Below are positions 27,742 to 37,897 of a stretch of DNA of 64,000 nt, in pieces. The position numbers and the translations under genes are program-made. The DNA is from Thalassocella blandensis (GTDB taxonomy: Bacteria; Pseudomonadota; Gammaproteobacteria; Pseudomonadales; Cellvibrionaceae), in the NCBI GenBank assembly GCA_902141825.1, contig CABFPG010000007.1, positions 248,001-312,000 of the forward strand, read 5' to 3'. The notes beneath the pieces are model-generated. The model saw only the letters and a program-made list of their open reading frames with translations. It ran no database searches and was not told the DNA's origin. Numbering within the stretch: the stretch's first letter is position 1; every line of letters starts with the position of its first letter.

Positions 27742-27920
27742 GGTCAGCATCCAGCTTCTCATTCATCGAAGCTTCAGTACTGAGTTTTTCATCCATGTGT
27801 TTGCACTGAGCTTTCTGGTGTGATGCTTTTCCTTTGAGAATTGCCTATAGCTGTTTGTTACATCCGTTCTACATCCGCATAATAGTACCGGTCTTATGTA
27901 CCGGTCTATGAGGCTGGGTT

Positions 27921-28322
27921 TTACACGTAAGTGGGCGCGGGTTTGTTCTTCAGCCATTCAATGGCGTCTTCCTGGGTTTGAAACGCTTCGACTTCACCGC
28001 TGATAAACCAGGCAGCGATCTTTGCTCCATATTCATGCCATTTTTTATGACCAAAAATCGCGACTTTTTCAAATCGATTATTGTATTTTAAACCCAGCGT
28101 AAAATCGTCCCAGGCAGCTCGTAATTCCCAGCCGTCAAAATCACTAGCATCAAACAATACTTTTACTTTGGGATCATTCACGCAGTGCAGTGCTGCATCG
28201 ATCATGGGGGTGATTTTTTTGTAATCCTGATGATTAAGTTTTCCAACGGCTTTTAAACTTAAAAAAATCTCGTCGCTGTAGCGCTCAATACCGATTGAAA
28301 AACCGTGAGTGTGGGATGACAT
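27921..28322 (-). CDS. SpoIIAA-like (STAS-related) protein
   Basis: 133 residues of the SpoIIAA-like family (formerly DUF3478). The pattern includes KVKVLFDASDFDGWELRAAW followed by RFEKVAIFGHKKWHEYGAKI and a C-terminal EDAIEWLK, all family hallmarks. The fold is STAS/Sec14-like; no phosphorylation partner is next to it. GGAGAA stands before the ATG. Cytoplasmic; the role in this organism is unknown. Confidence 0.85.
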   Translation of the reverse strand: MSSHTHGFSIGIERYSDEIFLSLKAVGKLNHQDYKKITPMIDAALHCVNDPKVKVLFDASDFDGWELRAAWDDFTLGLKYNNRFEKVAIFGHKKWHEYGAKIAAWFISGEVEAFQTQEDAIEWLKNKPAPTYV

Positions 28323-29146
28323 AGCGAGTTCTCCGATTAACGCTGTTAATGAATTGAAAACTGCTTGCAGAAATTAATGATTATTCGTTTTGTATCCTAC
28401 TGCATATGCGTCGCTCTTGAAAGGAGAATCTAAATGAATTTCTTATCAGTACCTTGCCGATATATACTTGATAAAGATAAAAGAAAACGTTCTTAAGTTG
28501 TTAACGTATAAGCTGTAATTTCAAGTGCGGCATTCAAGTGCGGCATTTGAGTGAATTTAAGAATACATCACCCACATAGCTTAAGTGATGCAAAAAAAAT
28601 CACAGTAATATGAAAATGTTGCTTTATGTTTTTTGAAAATCTTAACGTTGTTGTGCATCGAGTTTCTGTCGAATGTGTGTCCGTATTATTGCTCGCGCGT
28701 GGTAAGCGATGAAGCCAGCTGGATCAAACTTTGCGTGAGTAGACACGGTAATATTTCACACGCTCTCACTTGAGAGCGCAGAACCAACAGCGAATACTCA
28801 GCCGCAAAATATTTGGCGCTGTCACGCTTACAATAATGTAAGAGATGCCAGCGGTACGACAAAGTCGCTGATAAAAATTCTGATAAAACGTAAATAATTG
28901 TTTATGCACGTAAAATGTGCGCTGCTGCCTGTTTTTGCAAAATATCGATACTTTCGTGCAATAAGCACAATTAATTTGAGAGTACTATCAAATTAATTGT
29001 GCCCCTTTCAAGGCTAAGCTTCGAGTTTCAAACTGCGCTCAAGTGGTTTGAATAATATTCTGATAACTCATCCATTTGTGTATGTCCTGCAATAAGCTCC
29101 CGCAAGCTTAGTGACAACACCTATAACGATAATTAAGGGTCTCAAT
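28323..29146. other. Large intergenic region, AT-rich, without a gene
   Basis: 824 bases. No credible frame. It holds a short direct repeat of AAGTGCGGCATT near 28523-28547 and the perfect inverted repeat at 28965-29002 (listed separately). It presumably includes promoters for the SpoIIAA-like gene and the secreted peptidase. Confidence 0.5.
28965..29002. repeat. Perfect 15-bp inverted repeat
   Basis: Arms GCACAATTAATTTGA (28965-28979) and its exact complement (28988-29002) around the 8-base loop GAGTACTA. There is no T run after it, so it is not a standard terminator. It stands 145 bases upstream of the secreted peptidase. Confidence 0.85.
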
Positions 29147-30595
29147 ATGAAGCTTGGACAGGCGATTATAAGCGTCACCTCTTCACTTGGCTTGTTAGCC
29201 ACCTTATCCAGTGCTGCCATCGCGCAGGAAACACCGCCGGCGACCTGGCAGGAACATTGGTTTGAACACAATCAAGTCGTGAAGCGTGTGTTTGTAGATA
29301 ATGATTTAGCGGTGTATTACGACGATGATGTAGATCGCAGTATTACCTGGCTATTTCAATTCACGGGTGATGTTTGGCGTTACACCAAGCAGACCTACGG
29401 AGATTTTGGTGGTAAACCGCGTTTATATGCGATCTATCACTCTGATAAATACGGCGGCGGTCACCCATCGACCTGGTGGGATGCGCATCATGACTATCGC
29501 AATGTGATTGATATTGGCAAAGCGGGAGACTGGTACGATGCCTCCGGCTGGAATCTTGGTGTTGTAACACATGAGATTGCACACATCGTTGAGCTGGGCT
29601 CATACCAGACGCATGGTTCTCCAGCCTTTGGTTTGTGGAAAGATTCCAAGTGGGCAGAAATTTTTAACTATGATGTGTTCGTGCATTTGAATATGCCAGA
29701 CGTCGCGCAGAGTACCTACAACGAATACATCAACAAAGTGGATAACTTTCCGCGTGCAAATACTTACTGGTTCCGTGATTGGTTTTATCCGATTTATGAT
29801 CAATACGGTGGGAATCAGGTGTTGAATCGCTATTTCAAATTGCTCTCTCAGCACTTCCCAAAAAATGGTAACAATTATTCCCGTGGTATGAACTGGGGCG
29901 AGTTCGTGCATTTTTGGAGCGGCGCTGCTGGCACGGATTTGAAAGGCATGGCGACTAATGCTTTTGGCTGGTCAGATGAATGGGAAGCGCAATACACCAA
30001 GGCGCAGGCAGAATTCAGATTCACAACACCAACGCCTACTCCGACTCCTCCACCTACTGCCGGAGTAAGTTTGCATCAGCATTGTGATTTTGGTGGTTAC
30101 CGGGCAACGCTGCAGGAAGGCTCATACAATCTTGCACAGCTGCAGGCAGCCGGCATCGCCAATGATGATGTGTCTTCTGTGACAGTACCGGAAGGCTGGC
30201 AGGTTGAATTATTCCAACATGCAAATTATGCCGGTAGCAAATTGACTAAAGAGGCTAATGACAACTGCCTGGTTAACGATAATTTTAATGACGAAGTCAG
30301 TTCCGTAGTAGTGACCAAACTCGTGAAAGAAGTTGCCACCGTGTATCAGCATTGTAACTACGATGGTTATGAGGTGTCTTTGGAACCTGGGCGTTATACG
30401 CTGGCGCAATTGCAGGAACTGGGTATCGACAACGATGATGTGTCGTCCATTGCGGTATTGCCCGGATATAAAGCTGAACTTTATCAACACAATAACTTTA
30501 CTGGAAACGTAGTCACTGTTTCGAGTGACGATGAGTGTCTGGTAAACGAAGGTTTTAATGATGCAATGAGCTCATTAGTGATTAGTAAACAGTAA
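29147..30595 (+). CDS. Secreted zinc metallopeptidase with C-terminal beta-gamma-crystallin repeats
   Basis: 482 residues from ATG 29147 with AAGGG upstream. The signal peptide (LLATLSSAAIAQ) is followed by a catalytic domain with HEIAH at residues 142-146 and a possible third ligand Glu171 (KWAEIFNYD), a gluzincin-like arrangement. A Thr/Pro linker (TTPTPTPTPPPT) leads to about 170 residues with four beta-gamma-crystallin calcium motifs: NDDVSS, NDEVSS, NDDVSS and NDAMSS. These form two double-Greek-key domains, each starting HQHCDFGGY or YQHCNYDGY. It is probably exported and stabilised by calcium. Peptidase activity is inferred from the HExxH. Confidence 0.85.
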   Translation: MKLGQAIISVTSSLGLLATLSSAAIAQETPPATWQEHWFEHNQVVKRVFVDNDLAVYYDDDVDRSITWLFQFTGDVWRYTKQTYGDFGGKPRLYAIYHSDKYGGGHPSTWWDAHHDYRNVIDIGKAGDWYDASGWNLGVVTHEIAHIVELGSYQTHGSPAFGLWKDSKWAEIFNYDVFVHLNMPDVAQSTYNEYINKVDNFPRANTYWFRDWFYPIYDQYGGNQVLNRYFKLLSQHFPKNGNNYSRGMNWGEFVHFWSGAAGTDLKGMATNAFGWSDEWEAQYTKAQAEFRFTTPTPTPTPPPTAGVSLHQHCDFGGYRATLQEGSYNLAQLQAAGIANDDVSSVTVPEGWQVELFQHANYAGSKLTKEANDNCLVNDNFNDEVSSVVVTKLVKEVATVYQHCNYDGYEVSLEPGRYTLAQLQELGIDNDDVSSIAVLPGYKAELYQHNNFTGNVVTVSSDDECLVNEGFNDAMSSLVISKQ

Positions 30596-30828
30596 AAGGG
30601 TGAGTCAACAGCGCACGTGGTATTCGTGCGCTGTTCCCCTGCACTTTTCCCCTGCACTTTTCCAAACGCAACACACCTTTTTCCCTTCCTCTTTCTGGCT
30701 TTTATTTTTGTTTTGTTTCTGCTTTTGACTCTGCATGCTGGAGTCTTCCCGCAATTTTTTCTAACCGCATCACTCCCCTGTGGACTGATGAGATGCAGCC
30801 GTCTAGGAGCAGAAGCCAAGACATAAAA

Positions 30829-30850
30829 AAAGCCGCAATTGTGCGGCTTT
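30829..30850 (-). terminator. Rho-independent terminator of the RND efflux operon
   Basis: AAAGCCGCA / TGCGGCTTT stem with a 4-base loop. Read leftwards it is followed by a T run (from the A tract at 30825-30831). Confidence 0.8.
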
Positions 30851-30864
30851 TAATTTGGTGAACG

Positions 30865-30920
30865 CTTAGCTCATTAGGTTTAACTCATAGCGTTTAACTC
30901 ATGGCGCTTAGTTTATAGCG
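30865..30920. repeat. Four tandem 14-bp repeats
   Basis: CTTAGCTCATTAGG, TTTAACTCATAGCG, TTTAACTCATGGCG and CTTAGTTTATAGCG in direct succession, between the acrB stop and its terminator, so they would be transcribed as a 3' untranslated region. Confidence 0.8.
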
Positions 30921-30931
30921 CTTAGCATATA

Positions 30932-33900
30932 TTAATGGCTATGTGCATCATGGGCTTTTTCCATGGCAGTTTCAGAGTGCGAAACTTTTGAAGACAGTGC
31001 CGCTGCAATTCTGAATACCACGACGAAGAAGACTGGTACAAAGAAAATGGCCAGGACGGTGGCCGATACAATCCCCCCGAATACACCGGTACCAATAGCA
31101 TTTTGGCTACCGGAGCCTGCGCCTGTTGCCAGCACCAGAGGCGTAACCCCCAGGGTGAACGCCATTGACGTCATAACAATGGGACGCAAGCGCATACGCA
31201 CCGCTTCCATTGTGGCTGGAATTAAATCCTTACCCTGTTCATATAGGGTTTTGGCAAACTCCACGATCAAAATGGCGTTCTTCGCGGATAGACCAATTGT
31301 GGTTAACAGACCAACCTGGAAGTAAACATCGTTAGACAGCCCGCGTAACATGGCAAACACTACCGCACCGAGAACACCCAGCGGCACCACCATGATTACA
31401 GCAAAAGGTACCGACCAGCTTTCATAAAGTGCAGCCAGACAAAGAAATACCACGATTATCGACAGGGCATAAAGCATTGGTGCCTGATCGCCGGATTTTT
31501 TCTCCTGCAGCGACATTCCCGTCCATTCCATACCGATACCCGGAGGGAGTTTGGCAACTATTTCTTCCATGATATGCATGGCCTCACCGGAGCTGACGCC
31601 GGGTGCGCCCTGGCCCTGAATATTACGCGCAGATACGCCGTTATAGCGCTCCAGACGCGGAGAACCGTAGATCCAACGCCCGGAAGTAAAGGCGGAGAAT
31701 GGCACCATTTCACCCTGGGTATTCCGCGCATACCAGTTACCCACATCTTCCGGCATCATACGATAGGGAGCATCGCCTTGAACAAACACACGTTTCACCC
31801 GGCCTTTGTCGATAAAGTCATTGACATAGGTTCCAGCCCAAGCAGTGGAGAAGGTATTGTTCACTTGCTCCAGAGGTACGCCGAGTGCAGAGGCTTTCTC
31901 TTTATCCACATCCAATTTAAATTGCGGCGTATCTTCCTGACCATTCGGGCGTACCCCCATGAGTCGCGGCTCCTGAGCGGCCATACCGAGTAACTGGTTG
32001 CGCGCGTTCATCAGCTGTTCGTGGCCGAGACCACCAAGATCCTGCAGCTGCAGATCGAAACCTGTTGCGGTGCCCAGTGCTGGAATGGAGGGGGGAGCAA
32101 AAGAGAAGACCATAGCGTCTTTTATTTGCATGAAGTAACCCATTGAGCGCCCGGCGATAGCCTGTACGCTTTGGTCGTCGCGAGTACGCTCTTCCCAATC
32201 GCGCAAGCGCACGAAGGCAAGCCCGGCATTTTGACCGCCACCGGCAAAGCTCCAGCCAATCACCGAGAAGACCGATTCCACGTTTTCTTTTTCCTGATCG
32301 AGGAAATAGTCTTCAATACGATTCATGACATCTTCTGAGCGATGCTTGGTTGCGCCTACGGGCAGGCTCATCATATTGAACAGAATGCCCTGATCTTCGT
32401 CTGGCAGGAAGGAGCCTGGTAAACGTGTGAACAATAGTGCAAGTACCGCAACAATCGCCACGTAAATCGCCAGGTAGCGCTTGGTGCGGCCTAGCATGTG
32501 ACCTACGCCATCGCGGTATTTGTTGGTGGTGGTGTTGAATGCGCGGTTGAACCAGCCGAAAAAGCCCGTTTTTTCATGATGATCCTCTTCCGGACTTTTC
32601 AGCATGGTGGCACAGAGTGCGGGGCTCAAGGTTAAGGCCACCAGAACAGACAGGGCCATCGCCGACACGACCGTAATCGAGAACTGTTTGTAGATAACGC
32701 CGGTGGAGCCGCCGAAAAATGCCATGGGCACAAATACAGCCGAAAGTACCAGAGCAATCCCAACCAGTGCTCCAGTAATCTGTTTCATGGATTTTTGTGT
32801 GGCCTCTTTCGGTGGTAAACCGTCTTCATGCATCACCCGTTCGACGTTTTCCACCACCACAATCGCATCATCCACCAGCAGGCCGATGGCCAATACCATA
32901 CCGAACATGGTCAGCGTATTAATGGAAAAGCCGAAGGCGCTGAGAATGGCGAAAGTCCCTAACAGAACGACGGGTACGGCGATTGTTGGAATCAGGGTTG
33001 CACGGAAATTCTGCAGGAACAGATACATCACCAGGAATACCAGGATGATTGCTTCTACCAACGTATGAACCACACTCTCAATGGAGAGTTTTACGAAGGG
33101 TGTTGTGTCATAGGGATATACCACTTCCAGTCCAGCGGGAAAGAAGGGTTTTAATTCTTCAATACGCTCACGTACGGATGCGGCCACTTCCAGGGCATTG
33201 GCGCCAGAGGCAAGGTTGATAGCAAGACCGGTAGCGGGCTGGCGGTTGTACTCGGTTTCAAACTGATAGTTTTCACCACCCAGTTCCACGCGTGCCACGT
33301 CGCCAATATGAATCTGGGAGCCGTCGGCGTTCGCGCGAAGCAGAATCTTGCTGAATTCTTCCGGTGTCTCCAGGCGCGATTGGACCACGATACTGGCATT
33401 GATATCTTGCCCGTTGACGGCGGGCGTACCGCCCAGTTCACCAGCGGCAATCTGCACGTTCTGCGAGCGAATTGCGGTGACGATATCGGTAGTAGTCAGA
33501 GAGTATGCGGCGAGTTTTTCAGCGTCCAGCCAAATACGCATGGCATATTGCGAGCCAAATAACTGAATCTGGCCGACGCCACTTACGCGGCTGAGCGGGT
33601 CGCGCACGTTGGCGGCAACGAAGTCTGCGATATCGTATTTGTCCATGCTGCCGTCGTTGGACACAAAACCCAGTACCAGCAGGAAGCCGGCTGAAGATTT
33701 GTTAACGGTAATCCCCTGTTGTTGCACTTCCTGAGGCAGTAATGGCATGGCTGCCTGAAGCTTGTTTTGTACCTGCACCTGAGCGATATCGGGATCGGTG
33801 CCAGCTTCAAATGTCAGGGTGACAGAACCGGAACCGTTGGATTCACTGGTGGCAGACATGTATTGCACATTATCAATACCTGTCAAATTCTGTTCAATCA

Positions 33901-34090
33901 CCTGAATAACAGAGTCTTCCACTACCTTGGCAGACGCCCCTGGGTAGTTGGAACTGATGGAAACAGCCGGTGGCGCTACCTCCGGATACTGTGAGATTGG
34001 CAGGGTGCCAATCGAGAGAACCCCCGCCAACATGATGACGATGGATATAACCCAGGCAAAAACCGGGCGGTTAATAAAAAAGGCAGCCAT
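30932..34090 (-). CDS. RND multidrug efflux permease (AcrB/MexB type, HAE1)
   Basis: 1052 residues, the full length for the family, with 12 transmembrane helices and two large periplasmic loops. The N-terminus [20 protein letters not shown] and the proton-relay helix [16 protein letters not shown] (the paired aspartates) are intact. [16 protein letters not shown] and [11 protein letters not shown]-like [17 protein letters not shown] are also typical. It exports drugs, bile salts or solvents in exchange for protons. It partners the adaptor encoded upstream. No outer-membrane channel gene is in the operon, so a TolC-like protein from elsewhere is needed. Confidence 0.96.
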   Translation of the reverse strand: MAAFFINRPVFAWVISIVIMLAGVLSIGTLPISQYPEVAPPAVSISSNYPGASAKVVEDSVIQVIEQNLTGIDNVQYMSATSESNGSGSVTLTFEAGTDPDIAQVQVQNKLQAAMPLLPQEVQQQGITVNKSSAGFLLVLGFVSNDGSMDKYDIADFVAANVRDPLSRVSGVGQIQLFGSQYAMRIWLDAEKLAAYSLTTTDIVTAIRSQNVQIAAGELGGTPAVNGQDINASIVVQSRLETPEEFSKILLRANADGSQIHIGDVARVELGGENYQFETEYNRQPATGLAINLASGANALEVAASVRERIEELKPFFPAGLEVVYPYDTTPFVKLSIESVVHTLVEAIILVFLVMYLFLQNFRATLIPTIAVPVVLLGTFAILSAFGFSINTLTMFGMVLAIGLLVDDAIVVVENVERVMHEDGLPPKEATQKSMKQITGALVGIALVLSAVFVPMAFFGGSTGVIYKQFSITVVSAMALSVLVALTLSPALCATMLKSPEEDHHEKTGFFGWFNRAFNTTTNKYRDGVGHMLGRTKRYLAIYVAIVAVLALLFTRLPGSFLPDEDQGILFNMMSLPVGATKHRSEDVMNRIEDYFLDQEKENVESVFSVIGWSFAGGGQNAGLAFVRLRDWEERTRDDQSVQAIAGRSMGYFMQIKDAMVFSFAPPSIPALGTATGFDLQLQDLGGLGHEQLMNARNQLLGMAAQEPRLMGVRPNGQEDTPQFKLDVDKEKASALGVPLEQVNNTFSTAWAGTYVNDFIDKGRVKRVFVQGDAPYRMMPEDVGNWYARNTQGEMVPFSAFTSGRWIYGSPRLERYNGVSARNIQGQGAPGVSSGEAMHIMEEIVAKLPPGIGMEWTGMSLQEKKSGDQAPMLYALSIIVVFLCLAALYESWSVPFAVIMVVPLGVLGAVVFAMLRGLSNDVYFQVGLLTTIGLSAKNAILIVEFAKTLYEQGKDLIPATMEAVRMRLRPIVMTSMAFTLGVTPLVLATGAGSGSQNAIGTGVFGGIVSATVLAIFFVPVFFVVVFRIAAALSSKVSHSETAMEKAHDAHSH

Positions 34091-34200
34091 GATGAACTCC
34101 TCTAACGCTTCGCTTTTCCAACGCAGGGTGCGGTGCTGGAAGTGATAAAAATATTTAGGCGAAACGCTTTGTTGTGCCGTGTTTACATTCGGGTGTAGAT

Positions 34201-34236
34201 CGGGTTCAGGCGATGTATTGCTGCCGCCTGAACCCG
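34201..34236 (-). other. Strong hairpin between the adaptor and permease genes
   Basis: A perfect 12-bp stem (CGGGTTCAGGCG / CGCCTGAACCCG) with a 12-base loop in the 193-base gap between the two efflux genes. No T run follows, so it may stabilise or partly attenuate the transcript rather than end it. Confidence 0.75.
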
Positions 34237-34283
34237 CTCTGGATTAAAGGTTGTATTTGAGTATGCGTGGGTGGATCTAATCC

Positions 34284-35465
34284 TTAACCGCCAGCAATCT
34301 CGGTCTGGTCTTCAGTTTTTGCAGTTTCTGTATTGGATGGAGGCGCTGCAACGCTGACCTGAGCGCCCGGTGCGATTTTCTGCAAACCGGATACAACCAC
34401 GCGGTCGCCCTCTGCCAGCCCGTCTTCTACCAGCCAATCGCTTTCAACGGTGCGGCTGACCACAAGAGGACGCAGTTCTACAACGTTGTCTTTGTTGACC
34501 ACATAAACACTGGCATTGCCACTGCGATCCCGTGTCACCGCGCGCTGTGGTACCAGCACTCCCTCTTCTCGTGTTCCCAGCTGTACTTTTGCTCGTACAA
34601 ATATGCCGGGCAGAATCAAGGAATCGGGGTTGGGGAACAGAGCACGCAGTACTACGGTACCGGTGGTTTCGTTCACACTCATGTCGGAGAACTGCAAAGT
34701 GCCTTCCTGTTCATAAACACTGCCGTCTTCCAGTACAAGTTGTACTTTGGCGGCCTCCTGCTGATTGAGGGTGCCCTCTTTAAATTGTCGACGCAGGTTC
34801 AGAATGTCACGAGCACTTTGCGAGACATCGACGTAAATCGGGTCGAGTTGGTAGATAGTGGCCAATACATTGGTCTGCTGCTCAGTGACCAGTGCACCAT
34901 CGGTCACACTGGATTTTCCTATGCGGCCGGAAATCGGCGCATTGACGCGGGTGTAGCGCAGGTTGATTTCAGCCGTGTTGAGTGCAGCTTCATTGACGGC
35001 CACATCTGCTTTGGCCTGTTCAAACTCGGATAAAGCATCGTCGTATGTCTGTTGGCTGATGGCCTTATCTTTTAACAGACCGCGGTAGCGCGCTTCACGT
35101 GCCTGAGTGGTAGTGAGGTTGGCCTTAGCTCTGGCCAGGCCTGCTTTGGCGTTTTGCACTGCTGCTTCATATCTGGCCGGATCAATCTGATACATCTGCT
35201 GACCCGCTTCAACTTCAGAGCCCTCGGTAAACAGACGTTTATCGATGATGCCACTTACCTGTGGTCGCAATTCAGCCTTTCGATAAGCGACGGCACGACC
35301 GGGTAATTCAGCCGTTAAAGTGACGTCTTGTTTGGCGATTGTAACGACGGAGACTTCAGCGGGTGGCATGCCACCCATGCCCATTCCGCCGCCGCCCTGT
35401 TCACTACAAGCTGCGAGTAACATAATCAAAATGCCAGCCGAAGCGAATTTCATCGTGCCATGCAT
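34284..35465 (-). CDS. RND efflux periplasmic adaptor (AcrA/MexA type), lipoprotein
   Basis: 393 residues. Lipobox MLLAAC with Cys20, a Gly/Met-rich linker (GGGGMGMGGMPP), then barrel, lipoyl (ELPGRAVAYRKAELRPQVSG; IDPARYEAA), helical hairpin (LARAKANLTTTQAREARYRG) and membrane-proximal domains. It bridges the inner-membrane permease and an outer-membrane channel. TAGGAG lies upstream of the ATG, supporting Met1 over Met5. First gene of the efflux operon; the regulator lies divergent beyond a 941-base gap. Confidence 0.95.
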   Translation of the reverse strand: MHGTMKFASAGILIMLLAACSEQGGGGMGMGGMPPAEVSVVTIAKQDVTLTAELPGRAVAYRKAELRPQVSGIIDKRLFTEGSEVEAGQQMYQIDPARYEAAVQNAKAGLARAKANLTTTQAREARYRGLLKDKAISQQTYDDALSEFEQAKADVAVNEAALNTAEINLRYTRVNAPISGRIGKSSVTDGALVTEQQTNVLATIYQLDPIYVDVSQSARDILNLRRQFKEGTLNQQEAAKVQLVLEDGSVYEQEGTLQFSDMSVNETTGTVVLRALFPNPDSLILPGIFVRAKVQLGTREEGVLVPQRAVTRDRSGNASVYVVNKDNVVELRPLVVSRTVESDWLVEDGLAEGDRVVVSGLQKIAPGAQVSVAAPPSNTETAKTEDQTEIAGG

Positions 35466-36010
35466 AGTTGCGCTCCTATTTATTCCTTAATGGACGGTAT
35501 TGGCCGTCCTGTTCAGTTCATACCAAAACACATCAGTGTTCCGGTGTTATACGGTTATGGTGTCGGTGAATTAACGGTGAGTTGTTATGATTGTTGCGCT
35601 AATTACACGTCTGGAGAATATTCATCATGCCGGATATGGCCAGCGTCTGGTCGAAGACCATAGTGCTGCGAATCCGAGGGATGCAAATTCTCTGGCTCTA
35701 AAGCCCTGTGTAGGTGTTTTTGACATAAATTGCAGCAGAGGGCTTATCCAAGGGTTTGCCCGGTATTTCGGTTGCAATTTGCCAGAATGACAGCAGGAAT
35801 CTGCCCTGTTGTCTGTGTGTTCTGCTTGTGTGTCTTTTACTTGCACCTTGTGTTTACAGTCTTTCTTTCTCTGTATTTTTTGTGTCTCAATCTATCAGTA
35901 TTTCAATGTAACAGTGTTTACGGCTCGGGTTTTCTAAAATGTCACAGCAAAGCGCTTTGTGAGCGTTTGTATGACACCAACAGCGCGGTTTGGTTTGCGC
36001 TCCTGAGCTT

Positions 36011-36040
36011 CTTTATACATTCAATATTGAATGTATAAAG
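36011..36040. promoter_or_regulatory. Perfect 30-bp palindrome, AcrR-type operator candidate
   Basis: CTTTATACATTCAAT followed directly by its exact reverse complement. The half-sites ACATTC / GAATGT resemble the E. coli acrAB operator recognised by AcrR. TATAAA sequences at both ends could serve as -10 elements in either direction. Confidence 0.6.
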
Positions 36041-36176
36041 ATAAGGCGATAGTCTATCAATTGTAACGCTCGTACGTAAGAGTGTGAATTAATCTTCTGC
36101 TGTAATTCTTAATTCAATATAAAAAGACCTGCTTTTAAGGCAGTTAGTACTAAGAAATTCACTTATGGCGTTACAA

Positions 36177-36200
36177 TAAACATGCAGTCATGTATGTTTA
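36177..36200. promoter_or_regulatory. Second, imperfect 24-bp palindrome
   Basis: TAAACAT ... ATGTTTA outer arms with a partly matched centre (ACATGCA, CATGTATGT). Its length and half-site bases are like the AcrR operator, 206 bases before the regulator's start. Confidence 0.4.
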
Positions 36201-36406
36201 AGCAAGTGTAAAGGATAATCGCTGATCGCCGACCTGAATGAGTTCGGACGACGAGAAAATGAGACAGGATGAATGATGCTTGCAAGCAAATTTAAAGCGC
36301 GAACCCCCCGTGGTTTTGCTGGAATCACAGACGACTTTCAAGAGTGTATTCGATAGTGTATTGCCCGATTATGACAACTTCATGCCCCTGCGGGAGCAAC
36401 TAAACC

Positions 36407-37033
36407 GTGGTACGTAAAACCAAGGCGGAAGCCCTCGCCACGCGTAACTTACTGCTCGATACTGCCGAGCGTCTTTTCTTTGAGCGCGGTGTGAGTAAAA
36501 CCTCGCTGGCTGATATTGCCAAAGCCGCTGAAATGACTCGGGGTGCCATCTACTGGCATTTCAAAAACAAATATGACCTGTTGCAGGCGATGATGGAGCG
36601 CGTGCGGCTGCCGCCGGAAACGCTGCTGGAAGCCCCGGTAGAAAATGCTCCCTTGCAGGCAATGCGAGATTACGCCGTTAAAATGCTACGTGATACGGCA
36701 ACCAATCCTCGTCGCCGACGGGTATTGTCCATCATGATGCATCGCTGCGAGAAAAATGAAGATGAAGCCAAAGCGCTGACCGTACGCCAGCAGGCGGCGT
36801 TTATTGACTGCACCTCCCATATTCGATTGTGTATGACCACGGCGGTCAAGCTGGAGCTGCTGCCTGCCAACCTTGACACCGACAAAGCCACTACGATGTA
36901 CTTGGCTCTTCTATTTGGATTGATCAGTAACTGGTTGTTCCTGCCGGATAACTTCGATCTGGAAGCGGATGCGGAGGCATTAACCGATGCATTTTTCCCC
37001 ATGCTGCATCACAGCCCCTCTCTGTTGAAATAA
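36407..37033 (+). CDS. TetR-family repressor, AcrR/TtgR-like
   Basis: 208 residues. The N-terminus MVRKTKAEALATRNLLLDTA and the helix-turn-helix TSLADIAKAAEMTRGAIYWHFKNK (residues 34-57; ends TSLAD and HFKNK) are closely like AcrR and TtgR. The C-terminal domain would bind efflux substrates and release the protein from DNA. GTG start with GGGAG about 11 bases upstream. It is divergent from the adaptor/permease operon, which it very probably represses. Confidence 0.93.
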   Translation: MVRKTKAEALATRNLLLDTAERLFFERGVSKTSLADIAKAAEMTRGAIYWHFKNKYDLLQAMMERVRLPPETLLEAPVENAPLQAMRDYAVKMLRDTATNPRRRRVLSIMMHRCEKNEDEAKALTVRQQAAFIDCTSHIRLCMTTAVKLELLPANLDTDKATTMYLALLFGLISNWLFLPDNFDLEADAEALTDAFFPMLHHSPSLLK

Positions 37034-37062
37034 CGTTTATCCCAATTTTCTGGAGTCAGCGC

Positions 37063-37680
37063 ATGCGTTTCTTATGGCAAATCATATTAAAAGGCTTGGC
37101 GGCCGTATTGCCCGTGGGGATCACCTTTTATCTGATCTACAGCATAGGGGTATCGGTGGAACAGCTTATGCGGCCCATCATTTTATCCGTCCTGCCCGCG
37201 CAGTATTACTGGCCAGGTATGGGCTGGCTGGTGGGCTTGGCAGCCCTCTTCTGCATTGGCCTGGTGGTCAACGCCTGGATGATTCGCCATCTGTTTCGCT
37301 TTGGCGAGCAGATGCTGGAACGCATTCCTCTGGTGAAATCGGTATACGGTGCGCTGCGCGACTTCACCGGGTATTTTTTATCGAAAAAAGGCGAAGGCGA
37401 TGTGCGTAAAGTCGTGTGGATTGATATTGGCGGGGTCAAACTGATTGGCTTTATCACCCGGGAAAACCTGCACGAAATTCCGGGTTTGGGCAGCAGCGTT
37501 GAGGGTGAGGATTTAATTGCCGTTTATATTCCGCAGAGCTACCAGGTTAGCGGCTTCACCGTGTATGTGCCGCGTGCCTCTGTCACCGAAATCAATATGA
37601 AAGCCGAAGACGCAATGCGACTGGTGCTGACTGCCGGCGTGTCAACACGACCGGTGAAAATTGAAAAACCTGTCGCTTAA
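37063..37680 (+). CDS. DUF502 inner-membrane protein
   Basis: 205 residues with two N-terminal transmembrane helices (KGLAAVLPVGITFYLIYSIG and GWLVGLAALFCIGLVVNAWM). The DUF502 core follows: RIPLVKSVYGALRDFTGYF, DIGGVKLIGFITREN and VYIPQSYQVSGFTVYVPRAS. Family function is unproved. TGGAG precedes the ATG. It follows the regulator by 29 bases, so it may share its transcript, though a link to efflux is not implied. Confidence 0.92.
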   Translation: MRFLWQIILKGLAAVLPVGITFYLIYSIGVSVEQLMRPIILSVLPAQYYWPGMGWLVGLAALFCIGLVVNAWMIRHLFRFGEQMLERIPLVKSVYGALRDFTGYFLSKKGEGDVRKVVWIDIGGVKLIGFITRENLHEIPGLGSSVEGEDLIAVYIPQSYQVSGFTVYVPRASVTEINMKAEDAMRLVLTAGVSTRPVKIEKPVA

Positions 37681-37897
37681 TATGTAAAACGCACACGCGT
37701 TTACTCAGTTTGATCTAATCTTAAAAAGTGGGTGGCGCATAATGGACGCGACACCGAAAGCACATCACTCATCTTTTCGATTTTAGTGTGGTCGCAACGG
37801 CATCAGGCCAGGTGTTGCGGCCAATTCCATATGACACAACAGTTTGATCTTAGCTGAATGCATGTTAACTGAATGCGTTCCCGTGTTGGAGCCAAGT

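Larger units (their letters stand above)
30596..30931. other. Intergenic region between converging peptidase and efflux genes
   Basis: 336 bases with no gene. It contains a hairpin (AACAGCGCACG / CGTGCGCTGTT, 30607-30635) just past the peptidase, a duplicated CCCTGCACTTTTC at about 30637-30662, the terminator at 30829-30850 and the 14-bp tandem array at 30865-30920. Confidence 0.6.
35466..36406. other. Divergent control region between efflux operon and its regulator
   Basis: 941 bases, no clear gene. It holds two operator-like palindromes (36011-36040 and 36177-36200, listed). A possible 27-codon leader frame (36273-36356, starting MMLASKFKAR, with ACAGGAT upstream) precedes the regulator. 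The leader has no known family and may be chance. Confidence 0.5.
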
